Shown: positions 52,956 to 61,607 of the stretch, piece after piece | How positions within the stretch are numbered: position 1 is the stretch's first letter | Layout of the letters: every line of letters begins with the position of its first letter | Translations under genes and position numbers: made by a program | Source: Natrinema altunense | GTDB taxonomy: Archaea; Halobacteriota; Halobacteria; Halobacteriales; Natrialbaceae | Assembly: GCF_000731985.1 (NCBI RefSeq) | Contig: NZ_JNCS01000003.1 | Coordinates: forward strand, 372,001-436,000 | DNA: 64,000 nt | Reading direction: 5' to 3' | The notes under the pieces: generated by a model | What the model was told of the DNA's origin: nothing | The model's database searches: none | What the model saw: only the letters and a program-made list of their open reading frames with translations

Positions 52956-54283
52956 GTGACGCAGAACAACCGACCGACGACGGCGTACCGGGCGACGACG
53001 AGTTCGAACCGATTCAGGTCTTCCCTGAAGCCGAGGAGATGGATCTCCGGCCGGGCGCGGACAACTGCTACAAGTGTTCGACATGCGACACCAACTGTCC
53101 AGTCGCCGAGGTCGACGACGAGTTCCCCGGCCCGAAGTTCCAGGGGCCCGAGCAGTGGCGACTCAAACGCCAGGACGACCAGGACATCGACGACTCCGTG
53201 ATGAAGTGCTCGAACTGCATGCGCTGTGACAGCGCCTGTCCTTCCGATGTCCCCCTGTCGCAGATGCACAACACCGCTCGCGGGGAGTACGTCGAGGAAC
53301 AGATGAACACGTTCTCGCGGGAGTACGTCCGCAACCGGATCCTCGCGAACTACCGCCGGCTCGCCCCGCTGGGTTCGATGTTCCCGCGGACGACGAACTT
53401 CGTGATGGGACTGTCGGCGACTCAGTGGCTCGGCGAGAAACTCCTCGGCATTACCGGTGAGCGGGAATTCCCCGAGTTTGCGACCGAAACGTTCCGCGAG
53501 TGGTGGACGAAGCGAGGCGGCGCAAAAGTCGATAATCCCGACAAGCGAATCGCGTACTTCCACGGCTGCTATTCGAACTACAACACGCCCGAGGTAGCCA
53601 AGGCGCTGGTCCGCGTCTACGAACACTTCGGCTACGAGATCATGGTGCCCGACCAGCACTGCTCGGGGACGCCGATGTTCGCCAACGGGATGCTCGAGGA
53701 CGCGCGCCGGTCGGCCGAGACGAACGTGCGGGAACTCGCCGCGGCGCTCGAGGACGGCGCGGATATCGTAGCCTCCTGTAGCTCCTGTTCGATGTCGCTG
53801 CGCCAGGAGTACCCCGAACTGTTCGACTTCGAGGGGACCGAGGCGGTCGCCGAAAACACCTGGGACGCCGTCGAGTATCTCCGGGTTCACGAGGACCTCG
53901 AAGGCGAACTCGAGGGAACCTCGGTCGACGAGTTCGACGACTTCGCCTACCACGCGCCGTGTCACGCCCGCAATCAGGGACTCGACGGCCAGACGACGGA
54001 AGTGTTGGCCCCCATCGACGGCGTCGCGGCCCACGACGTCGGCGACTCCTGTTCGGGTATTTCCGGCACGTATGGCTGGAAGGCGGAGAATTACGAAACC
54101 TCCATGAAAATCGGGGAGGAAATGTTCGATCACATGGAGGAGTCGGAGGCGAATACGGGACTCACGGAGTGTCCGACCTGTTCGATGCAGATGGAACACG
54201 GAACCGGCTACGAGATCTCACACACCCTCGAAGTGCTCGAGGCGGCGCTCGTCGGGGACCGGACGGAGGCGGCCGCACAGTAA
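52952..54283 (+). CDS. gpdC: Glycerol-3-phosphate dehydrogenase subunit C
   Basis: 443 aa iron-sulfur membrane-associated subunit. Two [4Fe-4S] clusters are visible: CYKCSTCDTNCPV and CSNCMRCDSACPS. Two CCG (heterodisulfide-reductase-like) domains follow, with YFHGCYSNYNTPEVAKAL, CSGTPMFANGML, SCSSCSMSL, HAPCHARNQGL and CPTCSMQM. It carries electrons from GpdAB to the membrane quinone pool. The frame opens at 52523, but ATG 52952 (MSDAEQPTDD) is the conserved start. Its stop overlaps the next gene's start codon (TAATG). Confidence 0.95.
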   Translation: MSDAEQPTDDGVPGDDEFEPIQVFPEAEEMDLRPGADNCYKCSTCDTNCPVAEVDDEFPGPKFQGPEQWRLKRQDDQDIDDSVMKCSNCMRCDSACPSDVPLSQMHNTARGEYVEEQMNTFSREYVRNRILANYRRLAPLGSMFPRTTNFVMGLSATQWLGEKLLGITGEREFPEFATETFREWWTKRGGAKVDNPDKRIAYFHGCYSNYNTPEVAKALVRVYEHFGYEIMVPDQHCSGTPMFANGMLEDARRSAETNVRELAAALEDGADIVASCSSCSMSLRQEYPELFDFEGTEAVAENTWDAVEYLRVHEDLEGELEGTSVDEFDDFAYHAPCHARNQGLDGQTTEVLAPIDGVAAHDVGDSCSGISGTYGWKAENYETSMKIGEEMFDHMEESEANTGLTECPTCSMQMEHGTGYEISHTLEVLEAALVGDRTEAAAQ

Positions 54284-55449
54284 TGGACTTACAGGAGCGC
54301 ATCGCTCGTCGGCGATCGGCGCGACGGGGCTCGCGCGTCGTCGTCGACCGCGAACAGCTCAGCCCGGTCGTCCACCGACCGGAGCCAGTCGGTCGCGGCC
54401 CCGTCCTGGAGCAACTCCTCGACGCGCTCGAGTCGGTCTTCGACGGCGAACTCCCGCCGCCGGTCGCGGTAGTCGGGCCGTCGGGAGCGGGCACCTCCGC
54501 GATCGTGACGGCGCTGTTCGACGCGTTGAACCAGCAGTTCGGCGGCTCGGACCGAACCATCGCCACGACGACGCGGGGCGGGAGCACCGAGCCGGTCACG
54601 TGGTTCGTCACCGTCGACGGCCGCCACGTCGAGAGTCCGTTCGCGTTCTACCGGGCCGTCCTATCGGGAATCTCGAGCGAGCGGGTCCCCGAGAGCGGCG
54701 TCGGGACCGACGACTTGCGCGAACGCCTGTCCGACAGGCTCGCCCGCACCGATCGTCGCGCAATCGTTGCGATCGACCACCACGACGAACCGGAGACGCT
54801 CGGCGCTGAGCGCGTCCACGAACTGCTGACACCGGTCGAGGACTGTACCGCTACCGTCGCGGTCGGACAACGAGCGCCCGACGACCATCGAGGCCCCACG
54901 GTCACCGTTCCCGCCTACCGCGACCACGAACTCGTCGACATCGTAACCGATCGTGCCTCGACGGGGCTGGCCGCCGGCGTGCTCGATCACGACGCCGTTC
55001 GGGAACTCGCCGGCTGGGCCGACGGGAACGCACACGACGCGCTCGCGGCCCTGTTCGGGGCGGCCGTCCTCGCGAGCGAGGCCGACGCGGACCGGATCGA
55101 ACCGGCTCACCTCGAGCGAGCGTGGGCCGACGTGCCCGACGACGGCGTCCACGTGAGCCGAGCGCTCGCGCTTTCGAAGACCCGCCAGCGGGTACTGATA
55201 GAGCTGGTCGATATCGGGCCGGGCGAGCGGTCGATCCGCGAGATCGCGACCGCGATCGCGGAGCGGTCGTCGCTGACCACCGGGACGGTCAAGCGGTTCC
55301 TCTACGAACTCGCCGACCGCGGCGTCATCGAACGGCTCCCGCTCTCGACGGCCGACAACGGTAGCGGTCGCCGGCCGAGCACGGTCGCGGTCCGGTTTCC
55401 GACGATCGCGTTCCGAGCCTTGAGCCCGATCGGGCGGGAATCGCCGTGA
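54283..55449 (+). CDS. Orc1/Cdc6-like AAA protein with degenerate Walker A
   Basis: 388 aa. N-terminal PEPVGRGPVLEQLLDALES and the C-terminal winged-helix part (ALSKTRQRVLIELVDIGPGERS, TTGTVKRFLYELADRGVIER) have the plan of archaeal Orc1/Cdc6 initiators. But the P-loop is GPSGAGTS (residues 65-72): the essential Lys is Thr71. The Walker B region reads AIVAIDHHDE with Asp165, also atypical. ATP hydrolysis is therefore unlikely. ATG 54283 overlaps the gpdC stop by one base. Such coupling to a glycerol dehydrogenase suggests a regulatory, not replicative, job; no origin repeats are seen nearby. Confidence 0.8.
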   Translation: MDLQERIARRRSARRGSRVVVDREQLSPVVHRPEPVGRGPVLEQLLDALESVFDGELPPPVAVVGPSGAGTSAIVTALFDALNQQFGGSDRTIATTTRGGSTEPVTWFVTVDGRHVESPFAFYRAVLSGISSERVPESGVGTDDLRERLSDRLARTDRRAIVAIDHHDEPETLGAERVHELLTPVEDCTATVAVGQRAPDDHRGPTVTVPAYRDHELVDIVTDRASTGLAAGVLDHDAVRELAGWADGNAHDALAALFGAAVLASEADADRIEPAHLERAWADVPDDGVHVSRALALSKTRQRVLIELVDIGPGERSIREIATAIAERSSLTTGTVKRFLYELADRGVIERLPLSTADNGSGRRPSTVAVRFPTIAFRALSPIGRESP

Positions 55450-55537
55450 TCGAACCCCGTCAGCGAGCGCGAGGCGGAGTCTCGGCGGATGGGCAATCTA
55501 TTTTGTTGGTCCCCGATAACGGTAGTGGTAACCGGGT

Positions 55538-57613
55538 ATGACGATCGAGTTCACTGAGACGGCAGACGAGACCGGGCTCGAGGTATACGACTCGATCGAA
55601 CAACGCCGCCTTCACATCGGGACGCCATCGCCCGTCTCGCCGGCCGTACTCGAACCCGATCGGTTCCGTTTCCCGATCGACAAGAAGTGCGCTATCGAGA
55701 CGGACGCGCTCGTCTTCGACCAATCGTACTCCGTCACCGTTCACAACAGCACCGGGCAAACCGAAACGAGCCTCGACGCCGGAGAGACGGTTCGACTCGA
55801 GGAACGGACCCAGTTCGTCGGGCTGAGCGGCCCGATCAGACTGTACTGCCGGATCGATGCCGCCGGCACGATCGATATCGGGCTCACGTCGATCCGGATC
55901 ACGTTCGACGAGGCGACCGACGTCGAAGTCGGTGCCCGGTCGCCGCACGACCGACCGGCAGCGACGATCACGACGCCGCCGGATATCGAATCGATGATGG
56001 AGGCCGTGTCGGCGCTGCCGTCCGCTTTGAAGACGACATCTCCCGAGCGGACGTGGCCGACGCTGCGTGGCCATCCGCCGCTGATCGAACTCGGGGATCG
56101 ACTTCGGATTCCGGACACCGTCGACCGACCGGACGACGACATGATCCTCACGGTGCCGCCGGAACGCAGTGCCCTCTATCAGGCGGCCCCGCTGGGATTC
56201 TTCCTCGGGGCAACGATTCGACCGGGCCGAGAGCCGACCCTCGAGACGCCGCGGTTCGAACACCCGCTGACGGCCGAGCACTCGTTCGAAGACGCAGTCG
56301 CCAGACTGCTGAAACGGTTCTTCTTCCTCGACTGCCTGACGCGAACGGAAGGGTTCTACCGGTACGAACTCCACGAACGGCAACTGCTCGAGGACGAACT
56401 GCCGTACGATCTCGCGGAGATGTACGCGGCGGACCTCTCGGAGCGACTCGACCGGTATCTCGACATTCCATACGACCAACTGGCGTCGCACATGCCGCGC
56501 TGGCCGCTGACCGCACACGTCCCGGCGGAGCCGGACACCATCGAACTGTTACCGTTCATCGTCAACGAACTCGGCGTCGTTCGCGACGTGGGTGGAAAAC
56601 CGCCCAAAACGGTTCCCGATTCCGGCAACGCGGCGGGACTCGTCCGGTCCGTGAGTCGGACCCGCGACTCGTCACGGACGCCGCAACCCGACCGGTCGTT
56701 CGTCGTCCCCGACATCACGGACGAATCGGTCGAGCACGCCTGGTTCGGCGACGACATTCCGCAGCAGGCCTCGAAGGCGACGCTCGAGGCGTACCGCAAT
56801 CAGCTCGCACGCGACGCCAGAAACGAGTCGACCGAAATCCTGCTCGTCTGTAACGATGCGCGGATGCTCGGCGAACACGATGCGCTCGGTAACGTCTACG
56901 GGAACCGAGAGGCCCTGCCGTTCGAGATTCACTCGGAATTCGGCGTCGATACGGACCGCCTCGCCGACCTGCTTACCGATGGCAGCTACGACTTCTTCCA
57001 TTACATCGGTCACGCGACCGAGGACGGACTTCGCTGCCCCGACGGCGAACTCGACGTCCGATCCCTCGAGTCGGTCGATCTCGGCGTCTTCTTCCTGAAC
57101 GCCTGTCGATCGTACGAACAGGGGCTCGCGCTCACCCGTCGGGGTGCCTTCGGCGGCGTCAGTACGTACGCGGACATCGTCAACGACCGGGCCGTCGAGG
57201 CCGGAGAGACCATGGCTCGGTTGCTCAACCGGGGGTTCCCGCTCCGGGCCGCGCTCGAAATCGCGCGGACGCACTCGTCGCTCGGGAAGCAGTACTTGAT
57301 CGTCGGGGACGGGTCGGCGGATATCGCACAGTCCGACGGCGGTGCACCCATGATCGTGGACCTCGAACGCGACGGGGACGAACCGTTCGACTTTGCCGTC
57401 CAATCGTATTCGACCAAGGAGTTCAAACTGGGAACGGCGACGGAATCGACGCTTCCGACGGTCGCGGACCGTCACTTGAGTCCCGGCCGAACGTCGTTCT
57501 CGCGGGCTGACAAGGACGACGTTCGGGAGTATCTCATCTGGAACGAGGTTCCGATTCGTGTCGACAGCGAACTACTGTGGAACGACGGCATCGGGTCACC
57601 GATCTTCGAGTAA
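55538..57613 (+). CDS. CHAT-domain (caspase-like) protein
   Basis: 691 aa. The C-terminal part (residues ~400-640) is a CHAT peptidase domain: EILLVCNDARMLGEHDAL, then the catalytic His492 in FFHYIGHATEDGLRC and Cys523 in VFFLNACRSYEQG, followed by ADIVNDRAVEAGETMA and ARLLNRGFPLRAALEIARTHS. The N-terminal ~380 residues are strand-rich and then helical (FFFLDCLTRTEGFYRYELHERQL) without a TPR array or a domain I can name; they probably sense or bind a partner. CHAT proteases in bacteria act in cell-death and defence modules. ATG 55538 is preceded by a CTATTTTG TATA-like box ~31-41 nt upstream. Confidence 0.85.
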   Translation: MTIEFTETADETGLEVYDSIEQRRLHIGTPSPVSPAVLEPDRFRFPIDKKCAIETDALVFDQSYSVTVHNSTGQTETSLDAGETVRLEERTQFVGLSGPIRLYCRIDAAGTIDIGLTSIRITFDEATDVEVGARSPHDRPAATITTPPDIESMMEAVSALPSALKTTSPERTWPTLRGHPPLIELGDRLRIPDTVDRPDDDMILTVPPERSALYQAAPLGFFLGATIRPGREPTLETPRFEHPLTAEHSFEDAVARLLKRFFFLDCLTRTEGFYRYELHERQLLEDELPYDLAEMYAADLSERLDRYLDIPYDQLASHMPRWPLTAHVPAEPDTIELLPFIVNELGVVRDVGGKPPKTVPDSGNAAGLVRSVSRTRDSSRTPQPDRSFVVPDITDESVEHAWFGDDIPQQASKATLEAYRNQLARDARNESTEILLVCNDARMLGEHDALGNVYGNREALPFEIHSEFGVDTDRLADLLTDGSYDFFHYIGHATEDGLRCPDGELDVRSLESVDLGVFFLNACRSYEQGLALTRRGAFGGVSTYADIVNDRAVEAGETMARLLNRGFPLRAALEIARTHSSLGKQYLIVGDGSADIAQSDGGAPMIVDLERDGDEPFDFAVQSYSTKEFKLGTATESTLPTVADRHLSPGRTSFSRADKDDVREYLIWNEVPIRVDSELLWNDGIGSPIFE

Positions 57614-57687
57614 CCGGTCGCGAGAGAACAGGAACGGGTCGTACCGTGTCGTTCGGCAAACGCTTTTTCGCGAAACGAATCGGTCGA

Positions 57688-57822
57688 TTACGGCCCGATC
57701 TGGGACGAACTTCCTGCGACCACCGTTCCGGCCTGGCTGAGCAGGACGAACATGGTGAACAGCGCGCCGATCATTCGTGGATTCTGTGCGAGATAGTCCT
57801 TCATGCTGTCTTTCGCGGACAT
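57688..57822 (-). CDS. 44-aa single-helix membrane peptide, DUF7503-like
   Basis: It reads MSAKDSMKDYLAQNPRMIG, then a hydrophobic helix ALFTMFVLLSQAGTVVAG and a short SSSQIGP end. I recognise it as a tiny haloarchaeal family (DUF7503-like), several members of which I recall near CHAT-domain genes. The N-terminal part resembles a signal or anchor peptide with a VVAG cleavage-like site. It is convergent with the CHAT gene, 74 nt apart. A TATA-like ATAAATTTA (57851-57859) lies 29-37 nt upstream. Function is unknown; a CHAT substrate or membrane partner is only a hypothesis. Confidence 0.65.
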   Translation of the reverse strand: MSAKDSMKDYLAQNPRMIGALFTMFVLLSQAGTVVAGSSSQIGP

Positions 57823-58528
57823 TGCAATCCAACAGTTGTGGCCGTTGGAAATAAATTTATCTAATACTTACATATATGAATTATAACGCCAGAAGTGAGA
57901 TCCGATACAGGACGGAGGCTCCGATCACATACCAGCTTTCGAGTACGGGAATGGCTTACGGGACCGAAGTCACAGTCTCGCGGCGAGCGAGTCGCCGTCA
58001 GTACCATCGCCGGTCTCGAAATCACCCACGGCCCCAGCCTTCGATCTCGACCACGCCGCCGCGAGTCGGCACCGCTCTTCGAACACGCAACTCTCTGTAG
58101 TACCATCGAAGCGGGTGTGATTGCCACCGAAACGATTTCACACCGCTCACGACGCAGTCGTGCTATGGATACGATGACCCCCGACGGCCACTCTCGTCCC
58201 GCTCGGGAACTCGTCGGACGGCGTGTCGGCGCAGTGTCGGACGACGGCATCGATCACTATCGGACCCAACACCCCGATCCGTCTCACAGTCGAGACGCAA
58301 GGACGGCGTTCGATTCGTGACCCGTCGATGTCCCCCACCCATCTCGGTCGGTGTCGCCACTCGGCCGAGCGGCGACTCGAGAATACACGAAAACGTTACT
58401 TCCGCACTGCGGAGACGCTGCCGATCGACTCGACGAACACTCCGACGAACGACGTTGACTCGCCCGAGACCGAGCGAACCTTCATGAAAGCCCGCTTGCG
58501 TCTCCCGCCGACCGCCGTTCGCGACGGC
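57823..58528. other. Gene-free interval upstream of the aglB stop
   Basis: About 700 bp. The first ~70 bp is AT-rich promoter DNA for the tiny peptide gene. The rest is GC-rich with only Arg/Ser/Pro-rich open frames on both strands (for example 57895-58320), which look like composition artefacts. No RNA gene is recognisable. Confidence 0.45.
57851..57859 (-). promoter_or_regulatory. TATA-like box of the 44-aa membrane peptide gene
   Basis: TAAATTTAT on the minus strand, 29-37 nt before the start of the tiny gene, in a conspicuously AT-rich stretch (57849-57890). Arms TCCAAC (57828-57833) and GTTGGA (57844-57849) flank the space between the box and the gene and could form an operator. Confidence 0.4.
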
Positions 58529-61441
58529 TTAGTGGGCCGGCTCGACCGCAACCGCGGAGATCGATTCGGCCGATCCGTTCTCGGCCGATCCGTCGTCCGC
58601 CGCTCCGGCGTCGCTCGAGTCCGCAGTCCCGTCGTCGGCGGTTTCGTCGCCGGCCGTTTCGTTGCTCTCGTTGCCGTCGGGCTGTTCCGCGGTCTCGACT
58701 TCCTCGAGACTGACGTCGACCGTGTCGCCGTTGACGACGGCGGTTTCGGAGACGGTCGTCTCGCCGTTGTACCGCGTCATGCCGTCGTCGCCCGATACCA
58801 CCGCGCCGACGGTGTAGTTGCCGGTTGCCTCGACGCTGCTGTTGGTGTAGCCGTCGTCGACGCCGAGTGCGTCGTCGGTCGCGTACGGAACGGTCAGCTC
58901 GAAGCTCCCGTCCGCAGCGGGGTCGGCCTGCTGCGTGTACGTGAACGTTCGGCCGGTGTCGGTCTCAAGTTCGACTCCGGCTCTGACCGTCGCGTTCTCG
59001 GGATCGATTCCGTTCGCGCCGTCGATGCTCCCGGTGATGGTGGCACCCTCGACGCGCTCGAAGGTCTTCACCGACGAGACGACGTGGGCGTCCCACATCG
59101 GGGTTCCGAGGCCCTGATACACCTGATCGTTACTGCGGGCTGCGGCGAGTTGCGTCTGGAGCGATTGGGTCTGATTACTCCAGCCGGAGCCCCTGAGCGA
59201 GACCGAGTTCCGGGGCAACAGACCGCCGCGTCCTCGCATCCCGCCGACGACGGAATACTCGTCGCTCTCGTGAACGAGTCGGTACTGTTCCATCCCCGCG
59301 GCGTCTTGGAGGTACAGCGACGCCATCGTCGTGTTATCGTAGTTGTCGTTTACGGTCGGTGCCGCTACCGTTTCGTTCCCGACCTGGAACTGTTGGTTCT
59401 CGACGTACGAGCCGTAATCGGGGCCGGACCACCGTGTGATCGCTCCGAACTTCCCGCCGGCCATCTCGTCGTCGATCATGACGTATCGGATCTCCTCGTC
59501 GGTCTCGTTCCCTTCGACGATCGCCTCGAGCTCCGCGGACGACTTATCCGCGACGGAGCCGCCGGCGGCGATCCCGTCGAGGATCAGTTCCGCTCGCTCC
59601 TCGGACTGGGCGGTTAGATACGCCGACGACGACCGCGCGTTCTGCTGGAACGGGTTCGAGTGGGGAATCCGTTCGGCCTGGGTCGTCACCAGGTGGCCGT
59701 AGTCCCACCATGACATGACCCCGTACGAGCCTTCGGGATAGTCGTAATCGCCGTCCTCGGGGGTGTACGTGCCGTAGTAATCGAGCTGACTAGCGTTATC
59801 GGCACCGCCGTAGTTGCCGACCGCAGGCGTGTTCTCCTGTAGCCACTCGTTCGATCCCTCCCACTTCATCGAACTCGACTGCGGCCCGGTCTGTTCCGCC
59901 TGCCCCCAGGCCGTCGCGGTTGCCAACGGCGGCAACAACGGGGCAAACAGGAGCAAAACGACCAGCGCGATGGCGATGACCTGATAGGGTTCGACCGATC
60001 GCAGCGACTCGAGACCGCCCGTCAGATCCAGACTGAAGAGTCGGATGAGTTCCGCGACGAACGCGGCGTTGACGATCGCGACCGCGAGCAGGAGGTAGTA
60101 CGAGAAGCGGATCTGGGTCGCCGCCATGCTGATCAGGAACACCGACCAGACGACGACGAGCGTGTGTTCGGCGCGGAACTTGCGGCCCAGCAGGGGACGA
60201 AGCAGGAGGAACGCCAGCCCGGCAACCATCGTGACGAACGCGCTCCCGAACTCGGCGAAGGTGTGGGGCAGGAAGTTCGCCGGCGGGGACGCCTCCTGAA
60301 TGGTGGTGTCGGTAGTCGCCTCGCCGAATGGAATCATCCGTCGCGTCGCGTTGCCGATGATCGTATCGAACAGGTCGGGGAGAGCGAGCCACATCACCAG
60401 GAACGTCGCGGCGATGAGCCCACCGACCGCGACGGGATAGTACCGTCGCTCGAGGTTCCGATCGTTCCACTGTCGGGCGAGCCAGGCCATGAAGACACAG
60501 CCGGCTGCCACGAGGACGGCGGTCAAGGGCTGGAGGAGACCGAAACTCGTCGAGCCGGTACTCCCCGGTGCTTCGATGAGCAGTGCGGTCAACACGGCAG
60601 TCACGCCGAGACTCACCGCACCGACGAAGGCGACGTGATCCGGCGAGATCCCACGCAGGTAATCGAGAGAGAGTTGGACGGTAAAGAACACCGCGAGGAT
60701 CCCGATCAGTAGGACCGCAGACGGCCAGATCCAGATGTAGAGCGTGAGGGCGAGTCCCGCCAGCCCGCTGTAGATGGCGGGCGTTCGGAGTGCGTTCCAG
60801 TCCCGATCGGCGACGAGTTCGTAGATCGGTTTTTCGCGTTCGGCGACGGTGACCGCGACCATCATCGCGAGGATCGCGAGTCCCATAAACAGGACCTCGG
60901 CGACGTGGTGGTCGAGTTGCCCGACCGTCGACCGACTCAGGAACTGGCCCCGCGAAAGGGCAAGGACAAGCACCGAGACGATCCCACCGATCGTGCCGCC
61001 GAGCCGGCGCCCGGCGTAGAAGACCGGAATCGCGACGAGTGCGGCCATGACCGGGATCGAAAGCAGTGAGACCGTATACAGCGTTTCGGCCGACGGATCA
61101 CCGAGTCCGACGATCATCGCCACGGTGACGATGAGTTGGTCGAACAGCGTCCCGAACTGGCCGACGTAGGTGCCGGTCGGGAACCCGGTCCAGACCTCGT
61201 AAGGCATCGTGTGCGGATAGTTCTCCGCCGTCCAGCTGATCGTCCGCCAGTGATACCACGAGTCGATACCCGCCAGCGCGGGCGTTCCGTCTTCGGTGAC
61301 GAACCGGCCGTACGACTGGGTTCGCAACCAGACCATAAACAGCATCACGACCCCCAGAACGGGGAGGTGATACCAATCTCGGAACGACTCGAGGAGGGAT
61401 GCTTCGGTCCCGTCCTCGACGCGTTCGGTGTCGGTACTCAT
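58529..61441 (-). CDS. aglB: Archaeal oligosaccharyltransferase AglB
   Basis: 970 aa. The enzyme transfers lipid-linked glycan to Asn in N-x-S/T of exported proteins such as the S-layer glycoprotein. About thirteen membrane segments fill the first half, with the metal-binding loop GIDSWYHWRTISW (first DxD-type acidic motif) and YEVWTGFPTGTYVG. The WWDYG signature is at residues 578-582 (VMSWWDYGHLVTTQ). The exterior C-terminal domain ends in a long Glu/Asp/Ser-rich tail. ATG 61441 (MSTDTERVEDGTE) is chosen; a longer start at 61465 adds eight residues. It is divergent from the AglG-like gene at 61608. Confidence 0.95.
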   Translation of the reverse strand: MSTDTERVEDGTEASLLESFRDWYHLPVLGVVMLFMVWLRTQSYGRFVTEDGTPALAGIDSWYHWRTISWTAENYPHTMPYEVWTGFPTGTYVGQFGTLFDQLIVTVAMIVGLGDPSAETLYTVSLLSIPVMAALVAIPVFYAGRRLGGTIGGIVSVLVLALSRGQFLSRSTVGQLDHHVAEVLFMGLAILAMMVAVTVAEREKPIYELVADRDWNALRTPAIYSGLAGLALTLYIWIWPSAVLLIGILAVFFTVQLSLDYLRGISPDHVAFVGAVSLGVTAVLTALLIEAPGSTGSTSFGLLQPLTAVLVAAGCVFMAWLARQWNDRNLERRYYPVAVGGLIAATFLVMWLALPDLFDTIIGNATRRMIPFGEATTDTTIQEASPPANFLPHTFAEFGSAFVTMVAGLAFLLLRPLLGRKFRAEHTLVVVWSVFLISMAATQIRFSYYLLLAVAIVNAAFVAELIRLFSLDLTGGLESLRSVEPYQVIAIALVVLLLFAPLLPPLATATAWGQAEQTGPQSSSMKWEGSNEWLQENTPAVGNYGGADNASQLDYYGTYTPEDGDYDYPEGSYGVMSWWDYGHLVTTQAERIPHSNPFQQNARSSSAYLTAQSEERAELILDGIAAGGSVADKSSAELEAIVEGNETDEEIRYVMIDDEMAGGKFGAITRWSGPDYGSYVENQQFQVGNETVAAPTVNDNYDNTTMASLYLQDAAGMEQYRLVHESDEYSVVGGMRGRGGLLPRNSVSLRGSGWSNQTQSLQTQLAAARSNDQVYQGLGTPMWDAHVVSSVKTFERVEGATITGSIDGANGIDPENATVRAGVELETDTGRTFTYTQQADPAADGSFELTVPYATDDALGVDDGYTNSSVEATGNYTVGAVVSGDDGMTRYNGETTVSETAVVNGDTVDVSLEEVETAEQPDGNESNETAGDETADDGTADSSDAGAADDGSAENGSAESISAVAVEPAH

Positions 61442-61466
61442 TAGCTTGCACCAGACCCAACCCAAG

Positions 61467-61479
61467 AATAAGTCTTATT
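61467..61479. promoter_or_regulatory. 13-bp palindrome in the aglB/aglG promoter region
   Basis: AATAAG-T-CTTATT, perfect arms of six. It overlaps the expected TATA-like sequence of aglB (start at 61441). As AT-rich palindromes are also common in TATA regions, an operator role is uncertain. Confidence 0.3.
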
Positions 61480-61572
61480 ATATACACGCGGCCGTTGGAG
61501 GTCGGGTCTCGAACCGCCTCGATCGCGCGTCTCACCCCGGCGTGGCCGTCACGACGACCCCGTTCGAACGAA

Positions 61573-61583
61573 AAAGCTTATTC
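61573..61583 (+). promoter_or_regulatory. TATA-like box of the AglG-like gene
   Basis: AAAGCTTATTC lies 25-35 nt upstream of ATG 61608, the right distance for a leaderless transcript. It supports this start over any position in the longer open frame from 61428. Confidence 0.4.
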
Positions 61584-61607
61584 GCGACTCACCGAAATCC
61601 GACGGCA

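Noticed and set aside
54283-55449. Replication origin next to the Orc1/Cdc6-like gene
   Set aside because: No repeated origin-recognition-box-like elements are visible on either side, the P-loop is degenerate and the gene is coupled to gpdC, so this is probably not an origin.
57895-58320. 141-codon frame between the tiny membrane gene and aglB
   Set aside because: It is rich in Arg, Ser and Pro and has no hydrophobic core or recognisable family.
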